In this document: positions 1 to 5,980 of the stretch, one piece after another
How positions within the stretch are numbered: the first letter of the stretch is position 1
Layout: every line of letters starts with the position of its first letter
DNA from: an uncultured Clostridia bacterium
Lineage (GTDB): Bacteria > Bacillota > Clostridia > Lachnospirales > Lachnospiraceae
DNA: 10,239 nt
Direction: 5' to 3'
Assembly: GCA_946405675.1 (NCBI GenBank)
Contig: CAMJIC010000079.1
Span: forward strand, 1-10,239
Translations under genes and position numbers: made by a program
The notes under the pieces: generated by a model
Database searches by the model: none
What the model was told of the DNA's origin: nothing
Seen by the model: only the letters and a program-made list of their open reading frames with translations

Positions 1-1769
1 AGACAAAGGCACCGGCAGGATATGTGACACCGGAAGGGGATGATGCGAAGACTGCTGCCCAGAAGGTTGAGAGCGGGAAGACAAGCCCGGCAGCCTTGAA
101 CTTTACGATGACAAACACAAATACGTATATTAAAGTTTCAAAGGTTGACATTGCTGATGGAAAGGAATTGGAAGGAGCACATATTCGGATTTTTGACAGC
201 AAGGGCAAAGTTGTTGAGGAGTGGGATTCCACCAAGGAAGCACATGAGATCAAAGGCCTGAAGACTGGAGAGACTTATACGCTCCGCGAGACGGTTGCCC
301 CGTATGGATATGCGATTACGACTGACACGACATTTACTCTGAACGAGAAGGGAGAGGTAACAGGTGGTACGACGATAGTAAATGAGAAGGGAGTCCTCCT
401 TGTCGAGGATGCCCATGCGCCGGATGTGTCGAAGGTGGATGCTGATTCCGGGGAGGTTTTGTCCGGTGCGCATCTGCAGGTGATCGACAAAGATAGCAAA
501 GTTGTCGATGAATGGGATTCTGACGGCACGGCGCATACGCTGAAGGGCATCAAAGTCGGTGAGACCTACACGCTGCATGAGTCTTCTGCTCCTGCCGGTT
601 ACTCGGTCGCGAAAGATACCACATTTACGATGGATAAGAATGGCAAGATTACCGGAACGGGCGCATCACCGGCTGTGGTCGATGAGAATGGCGTGCTTCT
701 GGTGGAGGATGCGAAGGTCGTAGGAGGCGGCGGACCGATCCCGCCGGCACCGCAGACGGAACAGCAGTCTGAATCAGAGTCTGAATCTGAATCGGAATCC
801 GAGAGCGAGTCTGAATCCGAGTCCGAATCAGAATCCGAAAAAGAGACTGAGCAGCAGACTGAAGTCCTCAAGCCCGGCAAGGGTGAGATTTCCGTCACGA
901 AGTATACCCTGAAGGACAATGGCGCGTTCATGGTTACTGACCAGACATATTACACGGCGTTGTTCAAGGATGCGGATCTGACGACACGCGTATCTGATGT
1001 GAAACCCCTTGACCTGCAGAATGAGTATACGGAGACTGTGACATTTGATGCTCTGCCGAACGGAACCTACTATGTGGCGGAGACGACGGAGTCCGGCACT
1101 CCGATCACTTCCGGCACAGGGATCCGCAAGGTCCAGATCGAGGGCGGAACGGTGAAGCTGAGAAAGGGTGACAACGGCGGAGCTGCGGTCATCAAGAACA
1201 CGGTTTCCCAGAACGTCCTGGGCGAGCACGTGGATGTCCAGCTGTCGGTCCGTAAGAAGGTGCAGGACAGCAATGGAAATGAACTGAAGGTGAAGGATAC
1301 ATTCTACATCGCTCTGTATTCGGATGAGGAGTGCACGAAGCGCATTCCGGGCATTGATATCCTGCGTATCTCGCTGGATGACGCGTCCGAGGGCGCGGCG
1401 GTGCTGAGAGACCTGCCGTATGCTTCCGCGTTCTATATCGCGGAGGTCGATGAAAATGGCAATAAGGTCGCGGGAATGGATTCCTTCAATTACCAGGTGA
1501 TCGTGGAAGGAAATGGACTGACCTACAGAGATCTGAATGAATCGGAAGTGGTGGTCATCAATAAGCTGAAGCCTGGCCGCGTTGCGGGTGAGAACCGTGA
1601 CGTGAACGGGGAGAACCGTGGAGCGAATCAGAACGGCGAACAGGGTGCTGTCCGTACCGGTGATGAAACGCCGGTTGTGCCGATGATGGTGACGATGCTG
1701 ATGTCTGGTCTCGCGGCGATCTACCTGGTGCTCCGCAGGAGAAGGCTCCAATCCAGGCACGACGCATGA
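1..1769 (+). CDS. Cna-B/SpaA-repeat surface protein, 5'-truncated by window
   Basis: This is the C-terminal part of a wall- or membrane-anchored surface protein, probably an adhesin or pilin-like stalk. The reading frame is already open at position 3 and reads TKAPAGY, the Glu-side loop typical of a SpaA/Cna-B prealbumin-like module, so the true start lies upstream and the GTG at 24 is internal. After the tail of that module come two similar modules (about 120-405 and 420-705), each with a VSKVD first strand, a GETYTL(R/H)E strand and an APxGY loop, which suggests Lys-Glu-Asn/Asp isopeptide bonds. A Gly/Pro hinge and a run of 12 Ser-Glu dipeptides (768-839) follow. Then come two more divergent Cna-B-like modules (about 876-1200 and 1220-1570), with YYVAE/FYIAE strands and VIKN/VINK last strands. 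The C-terminus has RTGDETP, a hydrophobic segment (about 1671-1733) and an Arg cluster. No LPXTG and no sortase gene are visible. The modular identity is clear; the ligand is unknown. Confidence 0.88.
   Translation, partial: TKAPAGYVTPEGDDAKTAAQKVESGKTSPAALNFTMTNTNTYIKVSKVDIADGKELEGAHIRIFDSKGKVVEEWDSTKEAHEIKGLKTGETYTLRETVAPYGYAITTDTTFTLNEKGEVTGGTTIVNEKGVLLVEDAHAPDVSKVDADSGEVLSGAHLQVIDKDSKVVDEWDSDGTAHTLKGIKVGETYTLHESSAPAGYSVAKDTTFTMDKNGKITGTGASPAVVDENGVLLVEDAKVVGGGGPIPPAPQTEQQSESESESESESESESESESESESEKETEQQTEVLKPGKGEISVTKYTLKDNGAFMVTDQTYYTALFKDADLTTRVSDVKPLDLQNEYTETVTFDALPNGTYYVAETTESGTPITSGTGIRKVQIEGGTVKLRKGDNGGAAVIKNTVSQNVLGEHVDVQLSVRKKVQDSNGNELKVKDTFYIALYSDEECTKRIPGIDILRISLDDASEGAAVLRDLPYASAFYIAEVDENGNKVAGMDSFNYQVIVEGNGLTYRDLNESEVVVINKLKPGRVAGENRDVNGENRGANQNGEQGAVRTGDETPVVPMMVTMLMSGLAAIYLVLRRRRLQSRHDA
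768..839 (+). repeat. Ser-Glu dipeptide repeat (12 units) within surface protein
   Basis: Twelve consecutive Ser-Glu codon pairs form a highly charged, probably extended linker between the two N-terminal Cna-B modules and the two distal ones. The serine codons are mixed (TCT, TCA, TCG, TCC, AGC) and so are the glutamate codons (GAA, GAG). The run is therefore not a perfect nucleotide microsatellite, although slippage in units of 6 bases remains possible. Flanking Gln/Glu/Thr residues extend the polar linker on both sides. Confidence 0.9.
1656..1769 (+). other. C-terminal anchor region: TGDETP, hydrophobic helix, Arg tail
   Basis: The last 37 codons encode the motif TGDETP, then about 20 hydrophobic residues, then four arginines and a short basic tail. 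This has the order of a sortase sorting signal (motif, helix, positive tail), but a canonical LPXTG is absent. Such TGDxTP-type ends occur on Cna-B proteins of Clostridia, from general family knowledge. Whether a sortase cuts here or the helix simply stays in the membrane cannot be decided from this sequence. Confidence 0.6.
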
Positions 1770-1879
1770 ATGTTAAAGGATTGTTTTTGACAGGGATTGA
1801 TCAGGGAGAGGAAGGTTAAGCCGGATGCGCCTATTTGACAGGAACGCAAAAAGCATAACCATCTGATCTTGGGATATTG

Positions 1880-1936
1880 GAAGAGGGTTCTCCGATGATG
1901 TGATACGCACATTTACCGGTGAACCCTCTTCTTTTT
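1880..1936 (+). terminator. Rho-independent terminator of the surface protein gene
   Basis: An 11-bp perfect stem pairs GAAGAGGGTTC (1880-1890) with GAACCCTCTTC (1921-1931) and is followed directly by five T residues (1932-1936). The 30-base interior can fold further: CCG with CGG after one mismatch, and ATGTG (1898-1902) with CACAT (1908-1912). The result is one long, slightly interrupted hairpin. It lies 110 bases after the stop codon, and the T-run fits + strand transcription only. Confidence 0.82.
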
Positions 1937-2023
1937 ATGTCACAAATCTGATTGCAATATCAGGATTGATGACCTAAGATGTTTTCAGAAGGGTGTGGAT
2001 TTTTCATGGAGATTATGAATAGG

Positions 2024-2126
2024 TTCGCCTCCGCATATGGAGGTGACGAAACGGACGTTGCCCAGTTCCGAAGCAGCGTGCCTGCCGCAGGCGGGTTTCT
2101 CCCCGGCATCTCCGGCTGGGGAGAAA
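2024..2126. other. Cluster of three hairpins, possible structured RNA or repeat element
   Basis: Three inverted repeats lie within about 100 bases. The first pairs TTCG/CGAA and CCTCC/GGAGG around 2024-2050, with a small bulge. The second pairs GCCTG (2080-2084) with CAGGC (2088-2092). The third has about 12 bp, TTTCTCCCC (2096-2104) against GGGGAGAAA (2118-2126), extended inward by GGC/GCT-type pairs to a 7-base loop. No T-run follows on either strand, so these are not terminators. The element could be a structured non-coding RNA, a REP/MITE-like repeat or an mRNA leader. I do not recognise a known riboswitch or RNA family. Confidence 0.45.
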
Positions 2127-2207
2127 GGCAGGATATCAGAGGCTGGTATGTGCAGAAAAACGAAGCGTCACTAAAAGAATAAGAGATTCAGCACTTCTGC
2201 CAGTAGG

Positions 2208-2253
2208 AGTATTATGCTTCCTGTTGTTATGATGAGAGGGACATAATACTTTT
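2208..2253 (+). terminator. Hairpin with short T-run upstream of the Rpn relic
   Basis: A perfect 9-bp inverted repeat, AGTATTATG (2208-2216) and CATAATACT (2242-2250), encloses an interior that can pair CCT (2220-2222) with AGG (2237-2239). Four T residues (2250-2253) follow. The stem is AT-rich and the T-run short, so this is a weak terminator candidate; a 5' leader hairpin of the following gene is equally possible. Confidence 0.4.
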
Positions 2254-2277
2254 ACTTGAAAGGGGTGTGAGAATCCT

Positions 2278-2802
2278 ATGAGAAATCCTGTAAATCGGGA
2301 GTATAAGAATTCTGTTTTCATTGATCTTTTCGGACAGGATGTTTACAGAATGCAGCTGTTTCAGACACTGCATCCTGAAATGTCGGATGTTACGAGTGCT
2401 GAGTTGAAGACGATAACGCTGAAGCAGGTGATCACGGCGGAAACCAATGACATCATCGGGCAGTATATCATATTCAGTCATGTGATGGACGAGCAAACTC
2501 GGAAGTATGGCAGAACCCGGAAGGCTGTAGAAGAAACCATCCGCATCTGCAGAACCCGGAGCGTGCTGGTGGAATATTTACGAGGACGGGAGAAGGAGGT
2601 GTTAGAGATTATGATTACACTATTTGATCAGGAATATGCGATGGAGCAGTATGGAAGATCCCTCAAGGAAGAAGGGCGTGAAGAAGAAAAAGTTTTTTCG
2701 ATCCGCAGTGTCATGGAGAATTTGAAAATAACACCTGAAAAGGCAATGGATATCCTGAATATTCCTGCATCTGAAAGAAGCCACTACTTTGCGTTGTTAT
2801 AA
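2278..2802 (+). pseudogene. Rpn-family (PD-(D/E)XK nuclease family transposase) protein, internally deleted
   Basis: The 174-residue product begins with VNREYKNSVFIDLFGQD, the characteristic N-terminus of clostridial Rpn/PD-(D/E)XK nuclease family transposases. Its second half matches the family's C-terminal helical part: a GRTRKAVEETIRIC segment, REKEVLEIMITLFDQE, then a charged EEGREEE stretch. Full-length members are usually about 290-320 residues. Here the frame passes from the start of the core (TNDI, about residue 58) straight into the C-terminal part (QYIIFSHV, about residue 62). The nuclease core, including the usual Glu-X-Gln/Lys strand, is absent, which implies an in-frame loss of roughly 130 codons. 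The frame is intact and there is a distant AAAGGGG (2259-2265) upstream, so a short protein may still be made, but nuclease activity is unlikely. Such genes are often scattered in many copies in clostridial genomes. Confidence 0.72.
2605..2625 (+). repeat. 21-base direct repeat, copy 1 (inside Rpn relic)
   Basis: This copy encodes the EIMITLF part of the Rpn relic. It matches 2824-2844 at 20 of 21 positions, the only change being G to C at the third base. The copies are 219 bases apart. Confidence 0.75.
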
Positions 2803-2823
2803 CGATGACATTATGGGAATAAG

Positions 2824-2844
2824 GACATTATGATTACACTATTT
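2824..2844 (+). repeat. 21-base direct repeat, copy 2 (downstream of Rpn relic)
   Basis: This is the second copy of the 21-base repeat, lying just after the Rpn stop codon. A smaller 9-base repeat, GACATTATG, occurs at 2807-2815 and again at 2824-2832. The surrounding sequence does not continue as an Rpn gene, so it may be a scrap of another copy or the product of a short duplication. Confidence 0.7.
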
Positions 2845-3010
2845 CTTTTGCCCTCTTATTCACTTGTCAGCTGCGATTCAGCAGGAAATCCGTCAGCCTG
2901 CAGATTTTTCGAGAAGAAGACTGGTGTCAGCAGCTCGTGATCCATCCTGCACAGGTACACGGTACACTGGCGGGATCTGGACATCGTAACCGCTTCGAGA
3001 CGGAAATCAG

Positions 3011-3039
3011 TTGCAAGTCTTCCCTGATTCCGTTAGAAT
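3011..3039 (+). promoter_or_regulatory. Probable housekeeping-sigma promoter of the importer operon
   Basis: TTGCAA (3011-3016) and TAGAAT (3034-3039) are separated by exactly 17 bases. They match the -35 and -10 consensus at 4 of 6 and 5 of 6 positions. Transcription would start near 3046, giving a leader of about 60 bases before the binding-protein start at 3108. No operator was recognised. Confidence 0.6.
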
Positions 3040-3093
3040 AAGACCCGACAATCTAATAATGGGAGAAGCGCTTAGCGAACAGCATGAAAATGC

Positions 3094-3099
3094 AAGGAG
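3094..3099 (+). promoter_or_regulatory. Ribosome binding site deciding the start at 3108
   Basis: AAGGAG sits 8 bases before the ATG at 3108, where a basic-hydrophobic signal peptide begins. The upstream in-frame ATG at 3084 lacks such a site and is rejected as the start. Confidence 0.8.
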
Positions 3100-3107
3100 A
3101 TCCCGTT

Positions 3108-4634
3108 ATGAAAAGACGAATCGCTTCCCTTTTGTCCCTGGTGGTTTTGCCGTGCGCACTCAGCATGGGCTTTGGCGCAACGGCTGTCATGGCGGCCGGG
3201 ACGAAGAACGCTTCTTCCGGGAAGACCGAGCTTGTGGTCGGTCTTTCCCAGGACCTGGACAACAGTCTTGACCCGTATCAGATCACGGCAGCAGGAACCA
3301 GAGAGGTCTTATTCAACGTGTTTGAAGGGCTTGTCAAGCCCGACACGGACGGCAGTTTTGTCGATGCCGTCGCATCCGGGCACAGTGTGTCCGAGGATGG
3401 CTGCACCTATACCTTTACTCTGCGCGATGGAGTAAAGTTCCACAACGGTGAAGCCGTGACGAGCGACGACGTTCTCTATTCCTTTGAAACCTGCGCCGCG
3501 ACTGCGACCAATACGGCCGTAGCCGGGGCGCTTTCTGATATTCAGGACATCACTGCTTCGGACAATGAGATCACCATCACACTGCCTGAAGCAAACAGCA
3601 GCTTCCTCAGCACCGTGTCCAGCGTTTCCATCATTCCGAAGGACTATACCGATCAGGCGACCGCGCCTGTCGGGACAGGGCCGTTCCGGTTCGAATCCTA
3701 CAGTCCCCAGGATAAGGTCGTTTTCGTGAGAAACGAGGACTACTATGGAGGCGCGCCGCAGCTGGAGAAGGTAATCTGCAGGATCTATGAGGATGCGAAT
3801 GCGCTGTTTACTTCCCTGGATGCGGGGACTCTGGACATGGCTTCCCATCTGGCCCTGGAACAGGTGAACAGCCTGTCGAACGGCTATGAAGTCATCGAGG
3901 GGGAAATGAACCTGGTGCAGGCACTCTACCTGAACAATGCGAAGGCACCCTTTGATGATGAGAAAGTGCGGCAGGCACTGTGCTACGCGGTTGACGTGGA
4001 CAGCCTGCTCGAACTGACGGAGGACGGGCACGGCGCGAAGCTTGGGAGCAGCATCTACCCGAGCTTTACGAAGTATTTCGATGAGACCCTGGTGGACGCG
4101 TATCCGTATGATCCTGAGAAGGCGGCGGAGCTTCTGGAGGAGGCGGGCGCTTCCGGCCTTAGCTTCACGATCAAGGTCCCGTCCAACTATCAGCCCCATG
4201 TGGATACTGCCAATGTTCTTGTGGAAATGCTCGCGGCAGCAGGCATCAATGCCAGCATCCAGAAGGTGGAATGGAGCACCTGGCTGAGCGATGTCTATCA
4301 GGGACGCGACTTTGAGGCGACTGTGATCGGATTCGACGCAGCCTACCTGAGCCCGGACGCCCTGCTTCAGAGGTGGGTGTCTACGGACTCTTCCAACATG
4401 ATCGGCTACAGCAACGAAGCGTACGATGCCGCCATTGAGAAGGCGCATCATGCAGCGGATGACGAAGCCCAGGTGGAAGCCTACAAAGAAGCGCAGAAGA
4501 TTCTCTCTGACACCGCCGCGAATGTCTACCTTCAGGACATGGCGGACTTTGTGGTTCTGAACCCGGCCTTCACAGGCTATGAGTTCTATCCGCTCTATGC
4601 GATTGACTTCTCGAAGATTCATCCGGCGGAGTGA
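3108..4634 (+). CDS. ABC importer substrate-binding protein, family 5 (peptide/nickel type)
   Basis: This is the extracellular solute-binding subunit of the importer encoded by the next four genes (508 residues from the ATG at 3108). An N-terminal signal (basic MKRR, hydrophobic 5-28, AVMAA before about residue 31) directs export. The SBP_bac_5 signature is seen in YTFTLRDGVKFHNGEAVTSD (about 101-120), in a later VGTGPFRFESY loop, and in a VRQALCYAVD helix. The C-terminal part contains VYLQDMADFVV and a YAIDFSKIHPAE ending that resembles NikA/DppA-class proteins. The length fits the family (about 500-540). The only early cysteine (residue 16) is preceded by VLP, not a good lipobox, so lipid anchoring is doubtful, which is odd for a monoderm binding protein. 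The ligand (di/oligopeptide, nickel chelate or other) cannot be inferred. The gene is first in the operon, directly behind the promoter, with a 142-base gap to the permease. Confidence 0.92.
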   Translation: MKRRIASLLSLVVLPCALSMGFGATAVMAAGTKNASSGKTELVVGLSQDLDNSLDPYQITAAGTREVLFNVFEGLVKPDTDGSFVDAVASGHSVSEDGCTYTFTLRDGVKFHNGEAVTSDDVLYSFETCAATATNTAVAGALSDIQDITASDNEITITLPEANSSFLSTVSSVSIIPKDYTDQATAPVGTGPFRFESYSPQDKVVFVRNEDYYGGAPQLEKVICRIYEDANALFTSLDAGTLDMASHLALEQVNSLSNGYEVIEGEMNLVQALYLNNAKAPFDDEKVRQALCYAVDVDSLLELTEDGHGAKLGSSIYPSFTKYFDETLVDAYPYDPEKAAELLEEAGASGLSFTIKVPSNYQPHVDTANVLVEMLAAAGINASIQKVEWSTWLSDVYQGRDFEATVIGFDAAYLSPDALLQRWVSTDSSNMIGYSNEAYDAAIEKAHHAADDEAQVEAYKEAQKILSDTAANVYLQDMADFVVLNPAFTGYEFYPLYAIDFSKIHPAE

Positions 4635-4677
4635 TGGATTCCTTAAGCCGGAAATGAGAGCAAACCGGGCTTCTGGC

Positions 4678-4724
4678 TGAATCATGATCCTGGATGGGGC
4701 ATGATTTCGGTTGAATCATGATCC
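4678..4724 (+). repeat. TGAATCATGATCC direct repeats with an intervening inverted copy
   Basis: TGAATCATGATCC occurs at 4678-4690 and again at 4712-4724. Between them lies CATGATT (4700-4706), which is complementary to AATCATG in either copy, so two mutually exclusive hairpins can form. The inner ATCATGAT is itself palindromic. The element sits in the gap between binding protein and first permease, where mRNA hairpins often lower downstream expression or protect the upstream message. It could instead be a protein-binding site. No T-run follows. Confidence 0.55.
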
Positions 4725-4776
4725 CGATTGCGACACGTTTCAGGATGAGTCTTGATATGCAGGAAAGGAGGGTGGA

Positions 4777-5718
4777 ATGAAACTGGTATTGAAAAAAACA
4801 GCATCTCTCATTATTACATTGTTCATTGTTTCTCTGCTCGCCTTTCTTGCGTTCCAGATCATTCCGGGAGATCCCACCACGAAGATCCTCGGGACAAATG
4901 CGTCGCCTGAAAAAGTGCAGGCGCTCAGGGCGCAGCTTGGCCTGGACCGTCCGGTTCTGCTGCGGTACTGGGACTGGCTGGTGTCGTTCCTGAAGGGAGA
5001 TTTCGGAACAAGCTATAACTACCTCAGGCCAGTAGGCAGCCTGCTTGCGGACAAGCTTCCCGTGACGATTGCGCTCACGCTTTTGTCCTTTGTGATGACT
5101 GTTGTGATCTCGATTCCGCTGGGGATCCTGGCCGGAAGGGTGCGAAGCCAGGCGGCGGATCATGCGGGCGTGGTCCTGAACCAGGTGATTATGGCGGTCC
5201 CGCCCTTTTTTTTCGGCATTCTTTCCTGCTATTTGTTTGGGATCGTGCTGAAATGGTTCCAGCCGGGCAATTACATTTCCCTGTCTGACAGTGTGGCGGG
5301 CGGGATCTCGTATCTGCTCCTTCCTGCCCTGTCTTTGGCGCTGCCCCGCATCGCGATGACCGTGCGGATGCTGCGCGGGTCGATCCGTGAGGAGCTGACG
5401 CATAATTATGTGTATACCGCGCAGGCAAGAGGCATGTCGCCTGGAAAGATCCTGATCCGGCATGTGCTGAAAAATGCGATGATCCCGGTTGTTACCTTTC
5501 TTGCGGTGAGCGCGGCGGAGATCATGACCGGCACCATCATCATTGAACAGGTATTTACGATTCCCGGGATCGGCAGGCTGCTGGTATCCTCCATCGGGAA
5601 CCGCGATTTCCCGGTGGTGCAGGCGATTGTTGTCCTGCTCGCGGCATGGATCATGATCGTGAATTTTATCGCTGACATGCTGAACCACTGGATGGATCCG
5701 CGGCTGGCAGGGATGTGA
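4777..5718 (+). CDS. ABC importer permease 1 (DppB/NikB type)
   Basis: This is an integral membrane subunit of a peptide/nickel-type ABC importer that pairs with the second permease to form the channel. The 313-residue product has an N-terminal transmembrane helix (about 7-29), then the family motif IPGDP (29-33), then a region of about 60 residues with GLDRPVLLRYWDWL and GDFGTSY (75-80), then five further hydrophobic segments. The cytoplasmic EAA loop that docks on the ATPase is YVYTAQARGMSPGKILIRHV (211-230). The protein ends MDPRLAGM, close to the usual DPR ending. A very strong AAAGGAGGG (4764-4772) precedes the ATG. Length and motif order are normal for the family. In this operon it follows the binding protein and precedes permease 2 by an unusually long gap. 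Confidence 0.94.
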   Translation: MKLVLKKTASLIITLFIVSLLAFLAFQIIPGDPTTKILGTNASPEKVQALRAQLGLDRPVLLRYWDWLVSFLKGDFGTSYNYLRPVGSLLADKLPVTIALTLLSFVMTVVISIPLGILAGRVRSQAADHAGVVLNQVIMAVPPFFFGILSCYLFGIVLKWFQPGNYISLSDSVAGGISYLLLPALSLALPRIAMTVRMLRGSIREELTHNYVYTAQARGMSPGKILIRHVLKNAMIPVVTFLAVSAAEIMTGTIIIEQVFTIPGIGRLLVSSIGNRDFPVVQAIVVLLAAWIMIVNFIADMLNHWMDPRLAGM

Positions 5719-5980
5719 ACGCAATGTCAAAGAGCTTCTGTTTTGCAGGCTACTGCGAGCTGTTGACCTGTAAGCTGTGCAGATTGCGCAGGATCTTCAT
5801 TCGAGCGTGCACCCGGAAAACATGAGCTGGCGTGCGGTGGAATGGACTTTTGAGCTGTGCGGCCGGATGAAAAAAAGCAAAATGTACAGGCGATTAATCG
5901 GCGGGCCCTTAGGTAGCTGGGATATTCAGAACCGGGATGGCATAGGGTCCCGGAAGGATCGACTGGAGAGGAGGAAACCT
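5719..5980. other. 262-base spacer between the two permease genes
   Basis: Permease genes of this family normally abut or overlap; here 262 bases separate them. The frame of permease 2 stays open back to a GTG at 5777, but the encoded 68 residues are not recognisable and no ribosome binding site precedes that codon. A 6-bp hairpin, CCGGGA (5932-5937) with TCCCGG (5948-5953), lies just before the ribosome binding site of permease 2. I find no convincing promoter or terminator. It may be inserted DNA or a leader that sets permease 2 translation. Confidence 0.5.
5965..5974 (+). promoter_or_regulatory. Ribosome binding site deciding the GTG start at 5981
   Basis: GGAGAGGAGG contains a perfect AGGAGG (5969-5974), 6 bases before the GTG at 5981. 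The protein read from there begins with a basic patch followed by a transmembrane helix, as expected for a DppC-type permease, so the longer frame opening at 5777 is rejected. Confidence 0.85.

Larger units (their letters stand above)
1770..2277. other. 508-base gene-poor interval with several hairpins
   Basis: I see no convincing gene between the surface protein and the Rpn relic. The interval holds an intrinsic terminator (1880-1936), a cluster of three strong inverted repeats (2024-2126) and a further 9-bp perfect inverted repeat (2208-2250). An open frame at 1979-2182 on the + strand has no good ribosome binding site, no recognisable domain, and coincides with the hairpin cluster, so I do not call it a gene. 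The octamer TTGACAGG occurs twice (1787-1794 and 1835-1842), but neither copy has a -10 box at a proper distance. Confidence 0.6.
2803..3107. other. Intergenic region between Rpn relic and importer operon
   Basis: The first part carries the repeat debris at 2807-2844. On the minus strand a 42-codon frame runs from an ATG at 2984 down to a TAA at 2856 and stays open upstream of that ATG to about 3036. Its translation begins MSRSRQCTVYLCRMDHELL; it has no recognisable family and no clear ribosome binding site, so I do not call it a gene. The last part holds the promoter of the importer (3011-3039) and its ribosome binding site. Confidence 0.5.

Noticed and set aside
828..1760. Long minus-strand open frame opposite the surface protein
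   Set aside because: No domain is recognisable, and the + strand frame has repeated Cna-B motifs and an anchor, so the minus frame is a shadow.
2060..2095. GAAGCAGC resembling the signal recognition particle RNA tip
   Set aside because: The conserved tetraloop and the preceding GGTCAGG-type sequence of SRP RNA are missing, and the flanks pair differently, so the eight-base match is probably chance.
1979..2182. Open frame of 67 codons on the + strand
   Set aside because: There is no ribosome binding site at a usable distance and no recognisable domain, and most of it is made of the inverted repeats at 2024-2126, which better explain the sequence.
3309..4685. Long open frame on the minus strand across the binding-protein gene
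   Set aside because: It is antisense to a gene with clear family motifs. Long minus-strand frames here follow from codon bias of the + strand genes.
5763..5800. TTGACC as a -35 box of an internal promoter for permease 2
   Set aside because: No acceptable -10 box lies 16-18 bases downstream.
5895..5965. Possible tRNA-like fold in the permease spacer
   Set aside because: There is no GTTCGA-type T-loop and no consistent acceptor stem; only a 6-bp hairpin remains.
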